From SZUA-22 sp039714835 (GTDB lineage Bacteria > Bacteroidota > Ignavibacteria > Ignavibacteriales > Melioribacteraceae), in assembly GCA_039714835.1 (NCBI GenBank), contig JBDLIN010000050.1:1-18761 (forward strand): 18,761 nucleotides of DNA, in the 5' to 3' direction. Under the pieces are notes generated by a model. That model saw nothing but the letters and a program-made list of their open reading frames with translations. It was not told the origin of the DNA and made no database searches. Below, in pieces: positions 1 to 7,584 of the stretch. Within the stretch, counting starts at the first letter, position 1. Each line of letters opens with the position of its first letter. The position numbers were made by a program, and so were the translations under genes.

Positions 1-249
1 TTGTAATCCACAGTATCCCCCTGCTTCACCACCAACATTCCACATTAATGCACAATAATAAGTATAATATGTTTTGTAAGGAATTTTCAAAGTTTTCATC
101 AATATATCACCAGAGAAGTTATCTTTCGCCGATAGATGCATAGATAGTGCAGAATTCTGAGCATAAATATTACAGCTAATACTAATTAGAGTGATGAAAA
201 ATAATAATCTCTTACTTTTTCCTGATATCAATTTCAATTTTAATTTCAT
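1..249 (-). CDS. Secreted DUF3472-like protein, N-terminal part only
   Basis: The first 83 codons of a leftward gene are present and the rest lies beyond the window edge. It opens ATG-AAA-TTA and encodes a basic N-terminus, a hydrophobic stretch (about residues 15-30) and an 'YAQ' end typical of a Sec signal peptide in this group. The mature part has 'TYYTYYCALMWNVGG' followed by 'GGYCGLQ'. This resembles the start of DUF3472 proteins, where an aromatic-rich segment precedes a 'GGYxGxQ' motif; those proteins are secreted and often sit in glycan-degradation loci. An AGGTGA Shine-Dalgarno-like sequence lies just upstream, 28 bases after the preceding gene's stop. It is probably the last visible member of the leftward gene run. 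Reading and signal peptide are clear; the family call is moderate because only a short part of the domain is seen. Confidence 0.7.
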   Translation of the reverse strand, partial: MKLKLKLISGKSKRLLFFITLISISCNIYAQNSALSMHLSAKDNFSGDILMKTLKIPYKTYYTYYCALMWNVGGEAGGYCGLQ

Positions 250-277
250 ATTTTTATCACCTAATTCTGTAATTGTC

Positions 278-1063
278 CTACTTTAGCTCAAGAACTGCTA
301 GATATGCGCAATGATCAGAAGCTAAAGAATCTTGAATTACTTTTGTTTCAATAATATTCCACCTTTCTTTATCCAAAACCATTACGTAATCAATCTTAAT
401 ATTAGGATTCTCTGAAGGATATGTTGCAGATGGATTGTTGCTGCATGTTAAAGTCCAGACTTTCTCAAATATATTTATTGTTCTACTTCCAGGTACATCG
501 TTCAAATCACCAGCCAATATGGTTGGATATTGTTTTTTTTCAAATACAGAATTAATCTTTTTAGCTTGTATAATTCTGTTTGTGTCATTTTCAACATGAT
601 CTAAATGAGTTCCAATAAATGAAATTGTATCTTCATTGCTAGCAGCAATTGTAATTTCTAGTGCAGTTCTTGGTTCATATCCATTCAAATGAGGTAACTT
701 TACATTCCGCGAATTAATTATCGTTTTCTTTGATAAGATTGCCTCACCATATTCTCCGTCATCATAAAACATTGCTCTGCCAAATAAAGGGACCATACCA
801 GTCAACTTTGCAAGTTCAAGTACTAAATCATATTTTTTTGCTCTGTTTGTTTTGAAGTCAACTTCCTGTAATGCAACTAAATCAGCCTCCGTTCTTAAAA
901 TTACATCAGCGATAAGATCTAAATTAAAATCTCCTTTCATAGTTGCACCGTGAAGGATATTAAAAGTTAAAACTCTTAGAATCGTTTTATCAGTATCAAC
1001 TGTTTTTGCTTTAGAATAAAAAGCAAACAAAAACATAAAACAAATAAATAATACTTTTTTCAT
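278..1063 (-). CDS. Secreted endonuclease/exonuclease/phosphatase-family metal-dependent phosphoesterase
   Basis: A 261-residue protein with a signal peptide (about residues 1-19) and then one complete EEP (DNase I-like) domain. The metal and catalytic set is intact: 'TFNILHG' with Asn35, 'ALQEVD' with Glu67, 'GTHLDH' with His153, 'AGDLNDVPGS' with Asp186 and Asn188, 'KIDYV' with Asp225, and 'SDH' with Asp250 and His251. Family members hydrolyse phosphodiester or phosphomonoester bonds in nucleic acids, inositol phosphates or sphingomyelin; the sequence does not say which. The signal peptide puts it in the periplasm or outside, so intracellular DNA repair is unlikely. It starts 16 bases after the GH109-like gene's stop and is probably co-transcribed with it. 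Fold and activity class are confident, substrate unknown. Confidence 0.9.
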   Translation of the reverse strand: MKKVLFICFMFLFAFYSKAKTVDTDKTILRVLTFNILHGATMKGDFNLDLIADVILRTEADLVALQEVDFKTNRAKKYDLVLELAKLTGMVPLFGRAMFYDDGEYGEAILSKKTIINSRNVKLPHLNGYEPRTALEITIAASNEDTISFIGTHLDHVENDTNRIIQAKKINSVFEKKQYPTILAGDLNDVPGSRTINIFEKVWTLTCSNNPSATYPSENPNIKIDYVMVLDKERWNIIETKVIQDSLASDHCAYLAVLELK

Positions 1064-1079
1064 AACTAATGAATTCTAG

Positions 1080-2468
1080 TTAAATACCGAAAATTGGTTT
1101 ATTAGTTAGCCATCTTCCTCTTGTAAAGTCTGGAAAGAATTGCGGCGAACTATTACTAGCAATTGACGCTTCTGAGAGAGGAGTTATGGCACTCCAAGCT
1201 GCTGCATCGTAGACATCAATTGGGGGTTGCACACAATGTTTCACACTTTCTACAAAGGCTTTAATTGTGAAATAATCAATACCTCCATGACCTGAATCTT
1301 TTGCTTTTGCTTCTTCTTCTTTCCACCAGTCATGATCATATTTTTTCATATATTTATCATATGCATCACCTTCTTCCCAAGTATGATCCTTAGATTTTCC
1401 TTCTATATGAATTCTTTTTCCTTCATACTGTCCACACCATACTCCCTTTGCCCCGTGAAGTGTAAATCCCCAGGAATAAGGTCTTGGCAAATTTGTATCA
1501 TGTGTTACAATTATACTTTCTCCATTTGCGGTTTTTATTACTGATGTAATTATATCTCCTAGTTTCCAATCAAGATCAGCATTAGGATGATCTTCTCCAC
1601 CTTTCGGGTGATTAACTATATAGTTATTCAATCCTATTGATTTTGTAGCAGTTGAAGTTAAAGATAGGAAACGGTTTCCTCTATTGATATCAAACCAAGT
1701 TGCAACAGGGCCAATACCATGAGTTGGATAAATATCTGCATTCCTTTTTAAAGAATGTTCCGTTCTCCATTTTGCTTCAGAGAATCCCTTCTCTCCAAAT
1801 TCAACACCTCCACCATAAGGTATTTTTCCATCATTAAATTTAACATGCCTTAAATCATGTCTATATCCACAGGTAGCATGAACTAGTTCACCAAAAACAC
1901 CTTCTCTTACCATCTTTAAAGTAGCCATTGCTTCTCTGGCAAAACATACATTTTCTAACATCATTAATGGGACACCAGTTTCTTCCGATGTATTTACAAG
2001 ATCCCAGCATTCTTCAAGTGTATTTGCAGCACTAACTTCTAATCCGGGATATTTGCCAGCTTTCATACTGGCAACAGCCATCCTTGTATGCCATAGCCAT
2101 GGAGTAGCAATTATTACTCCATCAACATCATCTCTTTCTAGGAGTTTCATGAAAGCGTATTCATCTCCGGAAAATACAGCAGCTTCTTTTCTAGAATGGT
2201 CACGTAATATTTGCTGAGTTTTTGCTATTGCATCGGAATCTATATCACAAATTGCAGTAATATCAACATCATTTCTCTTTGCCACAACGTTTACATGATT
2301 TCTTCCGCGTAAACCAACCCCAATAAATGCAATTTTTACATTTCCATTTGGTTTCGATCGTTGAAATTTTACATTGGATTCTGCAAAATTTACATTAGGC
2401 ATTATTGCTAATCCGGCACCTGTTAGCGCAGCTGTTTTAATAAAATCACGTCGGTTGAACGATTTCAT
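1080..2468 (-). CDS. Tat-exported Gfo/Idh/MocA-family protein, GH109 alpha-N-acetylgalactosaminidase-like
   Basis: A 462-residue protein. It begins with a twin-arginine signal ('NRRDFIKTAALTGAG', residues 5-19), so it is exported folded, probably with its NAD(H) bound. A Rossmann domain follows, with the dinucleotide motif 'GVGLRG' at 50-55. The C-terminal part carries 'EVSAANTLEECWDLV' (144-158), 'MMLENVCF' (169-176), 'YPTHGIGPVA' (247-256) and 'NRGNRF' (262-267). These are hallmarks of GH109, which cleaves alpha-linked N-acetylgalactosamine by an NAD-dependent redox mechanism; Tyr247 and His250 sit where the family's proposed catalytic pair lies. Length matches the family (about 440-460). 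A good Shine-Dalgarno (GGAG, 2474-2477) lies 5 bases before the ATG. Many close relatives are uncharacterised oxidoreductases, so glycosidase activity and substrate are inferred. Confidence 0.85.
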   Translation of the reverse strand: MKSFNRRDFIKTAALTGAGLAIMPNVNFAESNVKFQRSKPNGNVKIAFIGVGLRGRNHVNVVAKRNDVDITAICDIDSDAIAKTQQILRDHSRKEAAVFSGDEYAFMKLLERDDVDGVIIATPWLWHTRMAVASMKAGKYPGLEVSAANTLEECWDLVNTSEETGVPLMMLENVCFAREAMATLKMVREGVFGELVHATCGYRHDLRHVKFNDGKIPYGGGVEFGEKGFSEAKWRTEHSLKRNADIYPTHGIGPVATWFDINRGNRFLSLTSTATKSIGLNNYIVNHPKGGEDHPNADLDWKLGDIITSVIKTANGESIIVTHDTNLPRPYSWGFTLHGAKGVWCGQYEGKRIHIEGKSKDHTWEEGDAYDKYMKKYDHDWWKEEEAKAKDSGHGGIDYFTIKAFVESVKHCVQPPIDVYDAAAWSAITPLSEASIASNSSPQFFPDFTRGRWLTNKPIFGI

Positions 2469-2473
2469 AAATT

Positions 2474-2477
2474 CTCC
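2474..2477 (-). promoter_or_regulatory. Shine-Dalgarno of the GH109-like gene
   Basis: Read leftwards the bases are TGGAGAATTTATG, placing GGAG five bases before the ATG at 2468. It supports this start, and shows that anti-SD pairing is used by this organism for some genes even though others in the same run have no such motif. Confidence 0.65.
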
Positions 2478-2496
2478 AAATTTTTATATAGATAAA

Positions 2497-4749
2497 TTAT
2501 TTTAATAAAATCATTTTTTTGTTCTCAAGCAGTTTCCCAGCTTTCAATGTATATATATAGATACCGGAATTTACCTTATCTCCAACGTCACTTTTTCCAT
2601 TCCATTTCACAGTATAAAGGCCAGGTGCTTGATTTTTCGATACAAGTGTTTTAATCTTACGTCCTAATACATCATAAATAACAAGAGAGATGTAACCATT
2701 GGATTTTATCTGGTAAGAGATATCAGTAGTAGGATTAAATGGATTAGGATAATTTTGAAATAATTGATAATCATTAACTGCATTATTGTTTTCTTGAACA
2801 ATATTTGTTTCTATTTTCCTCAAAACATTTAATTCTGCTAATGATGTCCAAGGATTACCGTTTATCTCTGATAGAGCAACCAAACGAACATATTGTCCTA
2901 TCTTTCCTGAAAAAGTAACTGTCTCCTCTAAAGAAGTATTTACCAAGATACCAACAGCTACTGCTTCCCCCCAATTATTAACATCTTCACTAACATAAAT
3001 TTCATAATCAGCAATTCGTCCATTTTCACCATCTTGTCTAGGCAACAACTTCACTTGTCCAACATTATATGATGCACCTAAATTAATTTGTATTTCGTGA
3101 GGATGAGTTGGATTGCTGCTTGACCACGTGGTATGCCAAATAGTAGTAGGGTCTCCATCTATAACATTTGATGCATGACCATCTTCACCAGCGGTTTCTT
3201 GACAGTCAAAATATTCAACTGCCATTTCAGATTGAGAAAGATATAAATAGTCAGGTGTGCTGTTAGAATATCCAGGCATATCAACACCAAAATAATATGT
3301 TTTTCCTGTTCCTAAGACTTGACCATTATCAATTTGTGCAATTATTTCTTTCCCTTCAGGTGATTCCATATAATCAATTATGGATAAATATTCTACTTCA
3401 CCTGTTGAACCAAAATTAATATTTGTTTGCATTATTAAGAATAATTTGTAAGGCTCTGATAAATCATACCCTTCTAATAAATCAGTTAAATCAAAACCAA
3501 ATTCCATTGCTTCAGGATGAATGTTTCCATCTGCCCATTTCCCAAGCATTGGAACGTTACTTATTCCTGCATTTATGAAATGGTGACAATACATCATTCT
3601 ATCTGCCGTTTCAGCATCTGTTGATGATGCTATACCAATCTTCAACTTCATTGCCGATCTATTTGAATATTTCATTCTTATTTTCATAACCTGTTTAGGA
3701 GTGTGATCTTTACGAATATGAAAGAACTCAGCAAACATTTTATTTATTTTTAGTAATCTGTAAGGGACATATACTGTTCCAGAATTTCCCCAGGTACTAC
3801 CCCAGGAGTTTAGCATAATAAGAGCACCTCTTTCCCAGTCGGCCATGTTAATTAAACCGTCGTTATTATTGTCTCTATCATTTGTAATAACTCCATCACC
3901 ATTAAAATCATATCCTAGATTATCATCGTAACCAGACCATGTTGTTCCATGATCAACTTGAGGTCCCCATTTTTTTACAATTTTTTCCCCACCTTCATAT
4001 AATCCAATAGGAATATTTACAATCTCAGAGTTAGAAATTGCAATTCCGGCACCGGCAACACCACCTTCGGAAAAACTAGAATCACCATTGTGGTTATTTA
4101 TCCAGCTTTTAAAAAATTCAAGATTTACAGGAGTATCTATTTGAAGAAACTCATTTTTTTCTAATCTATTATCCATTGCGTTACGCCATCTTTTAAAACC
4201 AGTCATCCAGCCATAATCAGGTACATCTGGAACACCGCCTTCTGCAAATCCTACACCACTTGTACCATAAATCTTTGAGTAAGTATCACCACCGTAATCA
4301 ATAGAATTTGGAACACCGTTAAATTTTGCCATCTGTTCTTTATTTGAATTTTGACCTGAAAGCATCCATGTGAAATGCGAGGGATAAACATTTTCTAGTA
4401 AACTTCCGTCAACATTACGATAACTATTTATTTCATATCCAAACATATAACAGATTCTTGAAGCGGAGCCACAAGAACCTCCATCTTGAACAAAAACAGG
4501 ACGCATATATTGTGAAAATGAATGATCTACTTTTTCTGGTAATTCAATTTGTGTTGTTTTTAATTCTTTAAGATGATTTTCAATTTTTTCTTTTGGAATG
4601 AAAGTTTTGTTGATAGGATCAGTATAATTATCAATATACCAGGGTAATGCATCGGGATTAGGATTCAGATTTTTATTTACAACATTTACTTGTGCTAAAA
4701 TGCTTGCTGTAAAGAAAAAAAGAAATAATATTTTATTTATTTGTGGCAC
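2497..4749 (-). CDS. Secreted papain-fold (C1-like) protein with discoidin domain and T9SS type A sorting domain
   Basis: A 750-residue protein with a signal peptide (about 1-20, ending 'ILAQ'). Residues about 80-335 look like a papain-family domain: 'VQDGGSCGSAS' (Gln88, Cys93), 'VDHGTTWSGYDD' (His267) and 'LNSWGSTWGNSG' (Asn314) match the oxyanion Gln and catalytic Cys, His and Asn regions. Two EF-hand/dockerin-like loops (about 281-305, 'DFNGDG' and 'DNNNDGLI') sit between His and Asn. A discoidin (F5/8 type C, CBM32-like) domain spans about 508-645, and a T9SS type A domain with 'NYPNPFNPTT' spans 658-750. In the best papain alignment the nucleophile position falls on Ala96, so activity is uncertain. 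The start is GTG: an in-frame TAA lies three codons upstream and the next Met is residue 82, which would remove the signal peptide. It lies just beyond a strong terminator. Confidence 0.85.
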   Translation of the reverse strand: MPQINKILFLFFFTASILAQVNVVNKNLNPNPDALPWYIDNYTDPINKTFIPKEKIENHLKELKTTQIELPEKVDHSFSQYMRPVFVQDGGSCGSASRICYMFGYEINSYRNVDGSLLENVYPSHFTWMLSGQNSNKEQMAKFNGVPNSIDYGGDTYSKIYGTSGVGFAEGGVPDVPDYGWMTGFKRWRNAMDNRLEKNEFLQIDTPVNLEFFKSWINNHNGDSSFSEGGVAGAGIAISNSEIVNIPIGLYEGGEKIVKKWGPQVDHGTTWSGYDDNLGYDFNGDGVITNDRDNNNDGLINMADWERGALIMLNSWGSTWGNSGTVYVPYRLLKINKMFAEFFHIRKDHTPKQVMKIRMKYSNRSAMKLKIGIASSTDAETADRMMYCHHFINAGISNVPMLGKWADGNIHPEAMEFGFDLTDLLEGYDLSEPYKLFLIMQTNINFGSTGEVEYLSIIDYMESPEGKEIIAQIDNGQVLGTGKTYYFGVDMPGYSNSTPDYLYLSQSEMAVEYFDCQETAGEDGHASNVIDGDPTTIWHTTWSSSNPTHPHEIQINLGASYNVGQVKLLPRQDGENGRIADYEIYVSEDVNNWGEAVAVGILVNTSLEETVTFSGKIGQYVRLVALSEINGNPWTSLAELNVLRKIETNIVQENNNAVNDYQLFQNYPNPFNPTTDISYQIKSNGYISLVIYDVLGRKIKTLVSKNQAPGLYTVKWNGKSDVGDKVNSGIYIYTLKAGKLLENKKMILLK

Positions 4750-4779
4750 TTGTATTTATTATTGTTTGTTTAGCTTTTA

Positions 4780-4810
4780 TTAAAAGGTCGGAAATAATCC
4801 GACCTTTTAA
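4780..4810 (-). terminator. Intrinsic terminator after the CBM-module gene
   Basis: A perfect 12-bp inverted repeat (4780-4791 with 4799-4810, TTAAAAGGTCGG against CCGACCTTTTAA) has a 7-base loop. Read leftwards the G+C-rich core is followed by TTTTAATAAAA. It lies 29 bases after the stop of the 903-residue protein gene and only 30 bases before the GTG start of the papain-fold gene. It therefore separates the receptor/CBM genes from the distal genes, or reduces read-through into them. The flanking A and T runs could make it work in both directions, but no rightward gene ends here. Confidence 0.85.
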
Positions 4811-4839
4811 TTATCTATAGTTCAAGTACAATTTAAGAA

Positions 4840-7551
4840 CTATTTAAGTAACATCATTTTTTTAGTCATAACATGACCAGGAGAAGTAATTCTGTAGAAA
4901 TATACACCACTGGTTAACTGAGAAGCATTGAATTCTACTGTATGATTTCCAGCAGGTTGGTTTTTAACATTAACAAGTTCAGTAACTACTCTTCCAAGAA
5001 TATCATAAACAACAAGTTTAACCTGACCAGCAGTAGGAATTGAGTATTCAATTCTAGTTGAAGGATTAAACGGATTAGGATAGTTTTGCTTTAGTTCGAA
5101 TTTAGCAGGAACGACACTATTATCTGTAACATCAGTTGCAGTTTTTACTAAACCTACTTTTGCAGGTGAAACAATAAATTCACCACTTGCATCTTCTGTA
5201 TAAACAGCAAAGTATTTAACACCTTCCGGAACATCATTAATTGTTATTGAATTCTCTGATGTTGTTGCAACTTCATCAAATGGGACAACAAAAGCATTGT
5301 CAATATACATACTTCCTTTTGCTAATCCTTCCCAGTATTGTCCTAAACCAAAACCAACATTGTGTCTTGTTGCAGCCTGATCATAAATCAATGGTAATCC
5401 AATTTGAACCCAACCATCAGAAGTACCTGTAGGAGTTGACCAACCTAAATCGATAAGGCCAGCATTTTGGAATTGAAATCCATAACGATCATACCAAATA
5501 TTAACACCACAAGAGAAATAATATCCATCCGGGTGGTTATCATCTATTATTGAATCTTGTAGCGCAACTACGTCTTGGTATTTAACCATTGCACCATACA
5601 TATATGCTTCGTGACGTTTCATAGATGAGTTATCAAATACTTGCTGCCATCTACCATAAACTCCTGTTTCATCACTAGGATCTAACTCACCAAAATAGAC
5701 ACTAAAATTACCATCATATGTTTCTGCTGCTGGGAATTCACCTATTGGTTCTGCTCCCCATCCATCAGGTCTGAATGTCCAATCTTTTGGAGCTGAACCA
5801 TCATCATTAGGTTCTTCGAAACCTGGATTGCTAAGTAAATTGTTCTCAAATACACCTTTTTCATTTAAAGGTTGCATTAAAACATGATATACAGGATTAG
5901 AAACATCAGGATGTGAAGGCCAAGAAATATTAACTGAATTTTCTTCTCCTTTTGAAACTGTAACTGAATCTAATTGGTTAGCTTGCATTCCAATTAAAGT
6001 GAATTTCACATCGTCAAACCAAACTTTTGCACCAATTTTTGGAGGATCACCCCAGCTACCATATCTGAAACGCATATCGTTTCTCCAGCCATTTTCATCT
6101 TGATCTGTTGGGAATAGGATAGTATCTTTTACTTCAATCCAATCAGTATCTGTTGAGATTTGTGTTAAATTTAGGTTATTATATCCAATACTTATATAAG
6201 CCTTGTATAGAATACTATCAGGATCTGTTTCAAAATTTTCAGTTTTTATCCAATATGATAATTCGTAAAAACCACCAGAAATAAACTCTAAATTGTTTGT
6301 CATCCAACCAGCGTCGATATAAGTTTTTTCAATATCAGCTTGTGTAATTTGGATACATGCTGAGTATCCACCAGAATGGAATACATTATTATCCCAAATA
6401 TATCTAGCTGTATCATTACCATCGAAACCAACTTCTTGTGAACCTGAACCCCAATTTGTAGTGAACCAGAATATAGGAGCTGTACCATCTTCGTTAGGTA
6501 TTTCAAAACCAGGATTTGCTACTGCATCAGTAGGAACTTCTATAGCATTTTTTGTTTTTGTGATTACTATGTCATCGTACCATACTTGACCTTTACCATG
6601 ATTTATATGTAATCTGATTGCAGGATCAGTATTAGGACCAACATAATTTAATGTATATTGAGTCCAATCAGTTGAACCTGTAATATCTGTAATAAGTCGT
6701 GCATTATCCCATGCAGTAATAATTTGTGCATCACCTTCTGTTAATTCAGTTTTAATCCAAACTGTAAGTTCATATTCAGCATTTTTTTCATTTTCACTAA
6801 CAGGAACGTCAAGAGAACAATCAATATCTAAATCTGTATCAGGATTTGTTATTGTTGCACTATAATTTCCTGTATGTGCGTCGGTACTGATTTCAGCAAC
6901 AGAACCATTGCTGTTCCAGTCCCAAGGACCTTCTGTACCAATTGGTAAACCAGATGTATCTGCTCCTGCTTCAAAACCAGCTGTAAAGACAGTATCTCCT
7001 ATATCATATACTTTGTCTGTTAAAACAATTTTGCAATCATCAACCCAAATTTTACCTTTTCCGTAAAGACCAATTACTACTGATGTTAAACCATCTTCAC
7101 CACCAACAAATTCACCAGTATATTCTGTCCAATCTGTTACTTTTGTGTCATACTCATAATAATCCCATTGTGGTGTAATTTGGACAGCATATACACCATC
7201 TGTAAGCTCAGTTTTTAACCAAACACTATAAGTATAAGTTGCTCCTTCTTCAACAAGATCAACATTAGGAAGAAAAGCGTCTAAACTAAGTTCATTTGCA
7301 TCCACACCTTGAATAAGACCAGATGCTGACCCTGTGTGAGCAACTGTTTCATCTAAAATAAATTCCGCATTGCCATTGTAGTCGTTTGGACCTAACACAC
7401 AACCTGTTGGGACACCAAGTGAATCTACACCATCCTCAAAACCATAATCGAGAACTGCATCTCCAACATTTTGAGCATAGTTGAGATTCAAAAGACCAAA
7501 AATAACTAAGGTGCTTGCTAATAAATAACGTTTTGTTAAAGTAAGATTCAT
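4840..7551 (-). CDS. Secreted multi-CBM-like protein with T9SS type A sorting domain, no catalytic domain seen
   Basis: A 903-residue protein with a signal peptide (about 1-26). It contains four beta-sandwich modules of the CBM4/9/22-like style, each opening with a 'GFE' motif and, in modules 1-3, ending in a 'VWxDDxxxT'-like strand: about 33-178, 186-333, 344-520 and 573-757. Modules 1 and 2 share 'GFExGxDxxGxPxG' and 'VWxKTELTxG'; modules 3 and 4 share 'NPGFExPNxDGxAP', suggesting two rounds of duplication. An FnIII-like sequence flanks module 4 on both sides (about 526-566 and 768-803). The tail (about 813-903, 'QNYPNPFNPSTRIEYSIP') is a T9SS type A domain, so the protein is probably exported by T9SS and anchored or released. 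No hydrolase motif is visible; a surface glycan-binding role is inferred. It has a strong Shine-Dalgarno. Confidence 0.85.
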   Translation of the reverse strand: MNLTLTKRYLLASTLVIFGLLNLNYAQNVGDAVLDYGFEDGVDSLGVPTGCVLGPNDYNGNAEFILDETVAHTGSASGLIQGVDANELSLDAFLPNVDLVEEGATYTYSVWLKTELTDGVYAVQITPQWDYYEYDTKVTDWTEYTGEFVGGEDGLTSVVIGLYGKGKIWVDDCKIVLTDKVYDIGDTVFTAGFEAGADTSGLPIGTEGPWDWNSNGSVAEISTDAHTGNYSATITNPDTDLDIDCSLDVPVSENEKNAEYELTVWIKTELTEGDAQIITAWDNARLITDITGSTDWTQYTLNYVGPNTDPAIRLHINHGKGQVWYDDIVITKTKNAIEVPTDAVANPGFEIPNEDGTAPIFWFTTNWGSGSQEVGFDGNDTARYIWDNNVFHSGGYSACIQITQADIEKTYIDAGWMTNNLEFISGGFYELSYWIKTENFETDPDSILYKAYISIGYNNLNLTQISTDTDWIEVKDTILFPTDQDENGWRNDMRFRYGSWGDPPKIGAKVWFDDVKFTLIGMQANQLDSVTVSKGEENSVNISWPSHPDVSNPVYHVLMQPLNEKGVFENNLLSNPGFEEPNDDGSAPKDWTFRPDGWGAEPIGEFPAAETYDGNFSVYFGELDPSDETGVYGRWQQVFDNSSMKRHEAYMYGAMVKYQDVVALQDSIIDDNHPDGYYFSCGVNIWYDRYGFQFQNAGLIDLGWSTPTGTSDGWVQIGLPLIYDQAATRHNVGFGLGQYWEGLAKGSMYIDNAFVVPFDEVATTSENSITINDVPEGVKYFAVYTEDASGEFIVSPAKVGLVKTATDVTDNSVVPAKFELKQNYPNPFNPSTRIEYSIPTAGQVKLVVYDILGRVVTELVNVKNQPAGNHTVEFNASQLTSGVYFYRITSPGHVMTKKMMLLK

Positions 7552-7555
7552 AATA

Positions 7556-7562
7556 TCTCCTT
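7556..7562 (-). promoter_or_regulatory. Strong Shine-Dalgarno of the multi-CBM gene
   Basis: Read leftwards the bases are GAAGGAGATATTATG. The AAGGAG core lies 5 bases from the ATG at 7551. It is the best ribosome binding site in the leftward run and suggests that this secreted binding protein is translated efficiently. Confidence 0.7.
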
Positions 7563-7584
7563 CAATTAGTTAATAAATAATAAA

